64,000 bases of DNA, from NCBI RefSeq assembly GCF_027943255.1, contig NC_072895.1, forward strand, positions 42,692,001 to 42,756,000, read 5' to 3'. Made by a program: the position numbers and the translations under genes. This document shows, piece by piece, positions 59,076-64,000 of this stretch. Origin of the DNA: Anastrepha obliqua. Its lineage: Eukaryota > Arthropoda > Insecta > Diptera > Tephritidae. Under the pieces are notes generated by a model that was not told the origin of the DNA, did not search any database, and saw nothing but the letters and a program-made list of their open reading frames with translations. Each line of letters opens with the position of its first letter. Positions within the stretch are counted from its first letter, which is position 1.

Positions 59076-59179
59076 GCATGCTGACGATGTCCTTGCCTGT
59101 CTATTACTGCGACAAACCCTCAAAGAGGACTGACTACATCGTCCCGACGGTAACATTCACTAGAAATGTTTGCCACTCT

Positions 59180-60130
59180 TTTTTCATCTAGGAAAGAATG
59201 GAATAAGGGATTCTCACTAAACAACTTCGACACTACAGTCTATACAGATGGCAGATGGATTGTGGTGTTGGAGCTGGCATATATTCTCATAGACTTAAAA
59301 TTGAAAAATCTGTGCGTCTCCCTAATGCCTGCAGTGTCTTTCAGGCGGAAGTACTGGCAATAGGGGAAGCTTGTAGGTTCCTAATCGCAGATCCCTCTTT
59401 TAAGGGCAATATCGCTATTCTTTCGGATAACCAAGCTGCAATACAGGCACTGGATTCGACGACAACAACCTCTAAGCTGGTGGAACAAAACAGGACTAGC
59501 CTTACCACCTTGAGCGAAAACCATAAAGTTAACATAATCTGGGTCCCGAGACATCGGAACATTGAAGGTAATTAAAAAGCAGATGAACTGGCAAGAAGGG
59601 GATCTGACATGAATAACGCTCTTGCAGAATCGGTATTCACACCATTAGGAGCAGTCAAGAGTACAATTTCCCTAAAATATGTAACTTAGAATCGCGGATT
59701 GTAGATGGAGAGACCAGACGAAATGCAATGAGCAGAACGTTATGGCCCACCTAAAACCCCAAACAATCGTCAATATTGTTAAACATGAAACGACGGGACG
59801 CCTGGAGACTAACGGCATTCATAGCTGGCTTTTGGTCTGTGGGAGAACAAGCAGCCAAAATGGGCATCCCTCACACACATACTGTCACAGTTGTAAACAA
59901 CCACAGGAAAAGGAAACGATTTTCCATTTCCTTTGTGAATTGTGGAAAGATAGAATGTCAACCCTGGGCAAACCACTGTTCGGTAGTCTCGAACAACTGT
60001 CTGGCTTAGATGTCAACAACCTCATAAAGTTCTTAAACCACACAGACTGGATATAGTCATGCTGTAAATAACTATTAAGTAAGTTGGTGGCGATGATGTT
60101 GTAACAAACCCGTACGAAAACGCTAGTTGC
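59180..60130 (+). pseudogene. LOA-clade LINE RNase H to 3' end relic
   Basis: The plus strand reads TVYTDGRW (RNase H Asp), frameshifts, then CSVFQAEVLAIGEACRFLIA (Glu), IAILSDNQAAIQALDSTTTT (Asp), NIIWVPRHRNIEGN, an in-frame stop, KADELARRG. After more breaks, HPSHTYCHSCKQPQEKETIF, HFLC (knuckle) and LDVNNLIKFLNHTDWI precede the final stop near 60054. The 3' end caaccaaccaacca at about 60150 recalls the acctacctacc end of the intact LOA element. RNase H catalytic acids are still visible despite three or more lesions. Confidence 0.82.
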
Positions 60131-60179
60131 ATTCTGGATAAATCACCACTTCAACCAACCAACCATATAGAACACTTTT

Positions 60180-62657
60180 TATATTTGATAAATAGCCCGA
60201 GACAAATGCTAGCACAACAATTTTTTTACCAGTTCTGACTATTTTGATTTTTTGAATGTTCCTTATTTTTTATAAAAGCATAGCTTAATAAAAACTACAT
60301 AATAAATTCAAATCTCAAACTTTATACAAAAATTAAAAGAATTCTACAAAGTTTTCAACATAATTCCTCGTGCCATCCACCTTTTTTTATATGGAGAAGA
60401 TAAGCAACACCGTCAACACAGGCCTTCACTTTTTCGACACCCACCTGTTCCCATTACTCGAAAATTTTCGATCGTCAGTTTGAGTATATGGAGTTTTTCG
60501 AATAATTCGAGCAATAATTTTGAATATTTTGGCTTTCTTGTCAGTTCTTTTTTAATTTTACAAATTATTTATACGCAGTGCTAACGTTTTTGGAAGACTA
60601 AAGAAATGCGGACAAGTAAAATTAACAATTTTTGTTTAGCTACTTAAACAAAGTTCGAAAACTTCGAAAAAAAAAACATTTCAGCAGTTGAGCAATGAAC
60701 GAGCTTCGAGCAAGTATCGAGTCAAAACTGGTCAAAATAGTTTTGTCGCGGTGTGTGTTATATAATGTAAGCATAAGTCGCGTTCTCAGAGAATTGGCAA
60801 ATCATACCGAAGAGCGCTCGTTATAGTAAAATAATTTTCCATCATTTTAATATTCGATATATGAAAGTAAGATTGACTCCACTAACTCCAGATAACTGCC
60901 GATATATCGCTTAGCATGGAAATATGTTCAATAACCAGTAAGGCTTGCTATTAAAAACAAAATTACTAGTTGTCCAAAAATTGCACCAAAGCTGTAAGTT
61001 GCATAATTTCAGGAAGGTATTCAACAAAAAACTGAAATAAAATCTAATGAATAAAAATTGTAAATAAAAGAATTTTTGCTACATTCATTTCTAATTTTTC
61101 CCCCATGAGCTTTTTACGCATTATCTAATCAAATCGCACTACCATCTTAACGAGCTCATCACGCTGCCGTGAACTGTCACTAAAAATAACTAAATAGATG
61201 CATATTTCAACGCATTAATGCGGTTGATTAATATATCAAAATAAGCAGGCCGTAACTAAGTCACTCCTCCTTCTTAGCTGTTTCATTTATCTCGTTTTTT
61301 TTTTCTTTTGTCGATGCGCAAATGAGCAACGCTTATCGCTTATCGCGTTATCGCCTTATCGTGATGTTGCGATTTGATTTGTGTGCCAGCGTCGAGCATT
61401 AATATACAGTGTCTGCCAACGCAAGAAGCGTAGAACAGAGGAGAGGAGCGGAGAGCAGAGCAGAGTGGAGTAAAGTAGAGTACAGGCAGTCTATAGCAGA
61501 AGGCATAAAAGAAAAACTATTTCAAATTTGATTTATCACCTTTGCAGTGATTATGCAAATACGCGTGCGCGTGCGCCGCAGCGATACGCACCGCTAAGCC
61601 ACCACAACACCAGCAACGGTAAGACGAACGGCAGCCAAAGACTATGGAGCCGATGTTGATGCGGCAAAGCTGCTGATGCAGTTTCAAATGCTAAAGCTGA
61701 ATTGAAGGCTCAGCCTGGTAGTTGGCATGGTTGCATTAGTTGCTGGCACAGGTTGGAGTCTGCGGAATTGTATGGATATAAATGGGCCGGTCTAACACTG
61801 CTATTTCTGCAGGCCATCTCCGTTGCTGCTATTGCCACTTTGATATTTGCCGAAATGCAGGTGTGTGTGCATGTGTTCGCTGCTTTCCAATACGATAACA
61901 TCAGCGGTAACGAGCAAATGCGCGCCAATCCACGCAGACGCATTGGCATTCGCACTTGCAACACCCAAGCCCCCATTTAGCTGCTGGCAAAGACTGCACC
62001 ACTTTTCTTCACTCACACGCTACTATCGCGCGCACGCGCTCTCTCTCTCTCTCCTCTTCTCAGGCTGAAAAGAAATAAAAGGTGATTTATGTTATGCAAA
62101 TGCATTCAAATTGCTCGAAGGATGAGATAAACTTTTGCTAACCGCCTCCTTTCGCCATTACATTGCTGCGGGGGTCGTTGCATTTCATTTAGCCAGATTT
62201 GGCTTTGGTCTTTCCGCCTGTTCGTTGTGATATTTATCAATTACTTTTTATTGATTTATGCACGAACCGCAAAGTAGAAAATGAAATATTGCCGATGTGC
62301 GTAGGGAGTGGACGATTTACGCAAAGATTTAGTGCCGACAATGTATCTTAGTTGGCTTGCAATGAGTTTGCGCCTGCCCGGCTAGTGGCTGGCATAGGTA
62401 GAAATGCATAGTACATAGTATATAATATATAGATAGAAGCACATGAAAGAAGCGTAAATTATGTGATTTACTAAATGACTTTTTATTTAATTAACTTAAC
62501 AGAATATGAAAGAATATGCGATAATTTTAAGAGTTTCAAGTTTCACGTTTTCACAGAACTTTGGATGTGAATTCTTTCGTTGCGGAATTAGGAATTAAGC
62601 ATAGCGAGATATTAGATTCTCTCCTATATCAGAGTTCTTATAAAAAAAAAAATAAAT
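60180..62657. other. No supported gene; possible regulatory DNA
   Basis: Contains a partial dispersed repeat near 60390, a GATA-like cluster at 61332-61361, a purine-rich gagcagag tract at 61436-61490 and a (CT)n run at 62040-62053. The 61700-61980 frames lack ATG starts. 61540-62400 is G+C richer than its surroundings. Confidence 0.4.
61332..61361. promoter_or_regulatory. Cluster of four TTATCG (GATA-like) motifs
   Basis: TTATCG occurs at 61333, 61340, 61348 and 61356, three of them as CTTATC, the complement of GATAAG. The spacing of 7-8 bp could suit a homotypic GATA-factor cluster, but a short degenerate tandem repeat would look the same. Confidence 0.35.
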
Positions 62658-62658
62658 A

Positions 62659-62962
62659 ATTGGCGCGTACACTTCTGTTAGGTGTTTGGCCGAGCTCCTC
62701 CTCCTATTTGTGGTGTGCGTCTTGGTGTTGTTCCACAAATAGAGGGACCTACAGTTTCAAGCCGACTCCGAACGGCAGATATTTTTATGAGGAGCTTTTT
62801 CATGGCAGAAATACACTCGGAGGTTTGCCATTGCCTGCCGAGGGGCGACCGCTATTAGAAAAATGTTTTTATTAATTTTGCTTTCACCGAGATTCGAACC
62901 AACGACCTCTCAGTGAATTCCGAATGGTGATCACGCACCAACCCATTCGGCTACGGCGGCCG
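62659..62962 (-). mobile_element. tRNA-derived SINE, well preserved
   Basis: On the minus strand it starts cggccgccgtagccgaatgg (box A) and has ggttcgaatctcgg (box B). The body includes gcggtcgcccctcggcagg and ggaggaggagctcgg. The 3' end is ACACCT...AGTGT hairpin, then acgcgccaattatttatt. No clear target duplication. Confidence 0.9.
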
Positions 62963-63079
62963 AAGTACTATAGTACTTTCCTTTTTCACTGTAGATATAG
63001 GTATGCTGAGGATGCTGAGGACATCTCTTGATTTAACAAGACATTTTATTACGGGCTTACTTAAGTTTAAAAAGGGGAT

Positions 63080-63690
63080 GATGCAATGAGCTCAACTTAC
63101 GAAATAAAAGCGGCAGTGAAATATACTCAAAGCTAGAGTTCCTCAATTTCAGATTTCGGATACTAGAGCTCAACTCAACTCAACACTTAAATATACTGAT
63201 TGGTCGAATACAATAATGTTCACTTAAAGAAATCTTGCTCAGCCTCAGACATCGTTTACAAGCACTCAACTGATATTTATACTTTTTTCTCAAAGATGCA
63301 GGAGAAAATAACAATGAAATTCATTCGAAAACTTAACTCACATCTTAGATACACTGATTAATCAGACACAATGTGATTCACTCAAAGAAACACTCACTCA
63401 TTCTCAGATACCGTTTGCTAGAATACCACTGAGAATTATTCCTATTTTGAGATGAGATTCGCCCAAAGAAACTTCCTCATAAACTTAACTCTTCGGTTCT
63501 CTGATTGGTCAAACAAAGCGAGATATACTGAAAAAAAAAACTAGAATTTGCCTTCTAGAATTCAAATGATAATTATACTAACTTCTCACAGCTGAATGAA
63601 ATGTAAGACTTCAATTGCAAGATCTGCCATGATTTTTATATTCATTCTTTAAAGGATTCAAGAGAAAATAACTGTGAAATTCACACCATT
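63080..63690 (+). repeat. Degenerate tandem repeat, period about 150 bp
   Basis: Landmarks recur: actgattggtc (63196), actgattaatc (63353), ctgattggtc (63501), with gttcacttaaagaaat/attcactcaaagaaac and agaaaataac.tgaaattca (63302, 63669). Units are 147-157 bp and quite diverged. Confidence 0.6.
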
Positions 63691-64000
63691 CTTTTTTAAA
63701 ATCAGCTGACAGCAAGGCGCATTCATTAAAGATGCTGGCACTAGACCAACAACAATGTTTTGTACGTTTAGTTGTCATGGCCAAGTATTGGCAGAGTAGA
63801 AAAAGCATGAATTCGCCTTGTTTCATACTGTGCTGACAGCCACGTGGGCACGGCGAAAGTAAAAAAACAAGTCAGCTAATTTACCGATACCTCCTTTAAT
63901 AGATTCGCCTTAGCTGAGTTTGATTTTCTATTTAAGTTGAAGTGATGGCGTAGGATGCAAAAAATAATGAGGCAGCAGAGCGATCGTAGTAATCCATTAT

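Noticed and set aside
61702..61980. 92-residue plus-strand ORF with a hydrophobic segment
   Set aside because: It opens on TTG and the opposite strand is also open; no domain or homologue is recognised.
1..64000. CRISPR arrays, operons or ribosome binding sites
   Set aside because: None seen; the window is eukaryotic. Direct repeats present are tandem arrays or transposon copies without spacer structure.

Overview
The window reads as a stretch of dipteran, most likely tephritid fruit-fly, heterochromatin-like or intronic/intergenic DNA. It is strongly A+T rich, has no bacterial-type gene layout, and holds no host exon that I can support. What can be recognised is a dense, layered set of transposable elements. 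The tephritid call rests on three Tc1/mariner-superfamily relics; two have a catalytic spacing of 41 residues (DD41D), the class known from the rosa elements of Ceratitis rosa. The tRNA-derived SINEs, the LOA-clade LINE and the many RNase H-bearing LINE remnants fit a higher fly.

Layout. 0-9.7 kb: a deleted rosa-like element (51-921), LINE C-terminal debris, an old SINE, and a non-autonomous hAT (8043-9095) with a perfect 8-bp target duplication inside an older RNase H LINE relic. 9.8-17.2 kb: a three-layer nest. A degenerate tandem repeat array is split by a fold-back element with two 455-bp arms that look identical and a 136-bp loop. Its right arm is split by a complete 5.5-kb LOA-clade retrotransposon with both ORFs open, flanked by a 12-bp duplication. 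18-27.5 kb: Jockey-type RT relic, SINE, RNase H LINE relic, a mariner, and a second mariner relic that carries a LINE 3' fragment with a perfect 14-bp duplication. 29.5-34.2 kb: two more DD41D relics, two more copies of that LINE 3' end, and a TTAA-flanked MITE. 37.9-38.8 kb: a mariner with excellent terminal repeats but a deleted catalytic region. 39-60 kb: further LINE relics, SINEs, a MITE pair and short dispersed repeats separated by A+T-rich DNA with nothing recognisable. 60-64 kb: a GATA-like motif cluster, a SINE and a degenerate tandem repeat.

How the parts work together. Only the LOA element has intact open frames. The DNA transposons are all deleted or mutated at catalytic positions and could move only in trans. 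The SINE family and the truncated RTE-like LINE share the same 3' architecture (CTCGGCCAAA, a small hairpin, then GCGCCAATTA), which suggests that the LINE reverse transcriptase mobilises the SINE. The nests give relative ages: tandem array, then fold-back, then LOA; mariner, then LINE; DD41D relic, then LINE; LINE, then TTAA MITE; LINE, then hAT.
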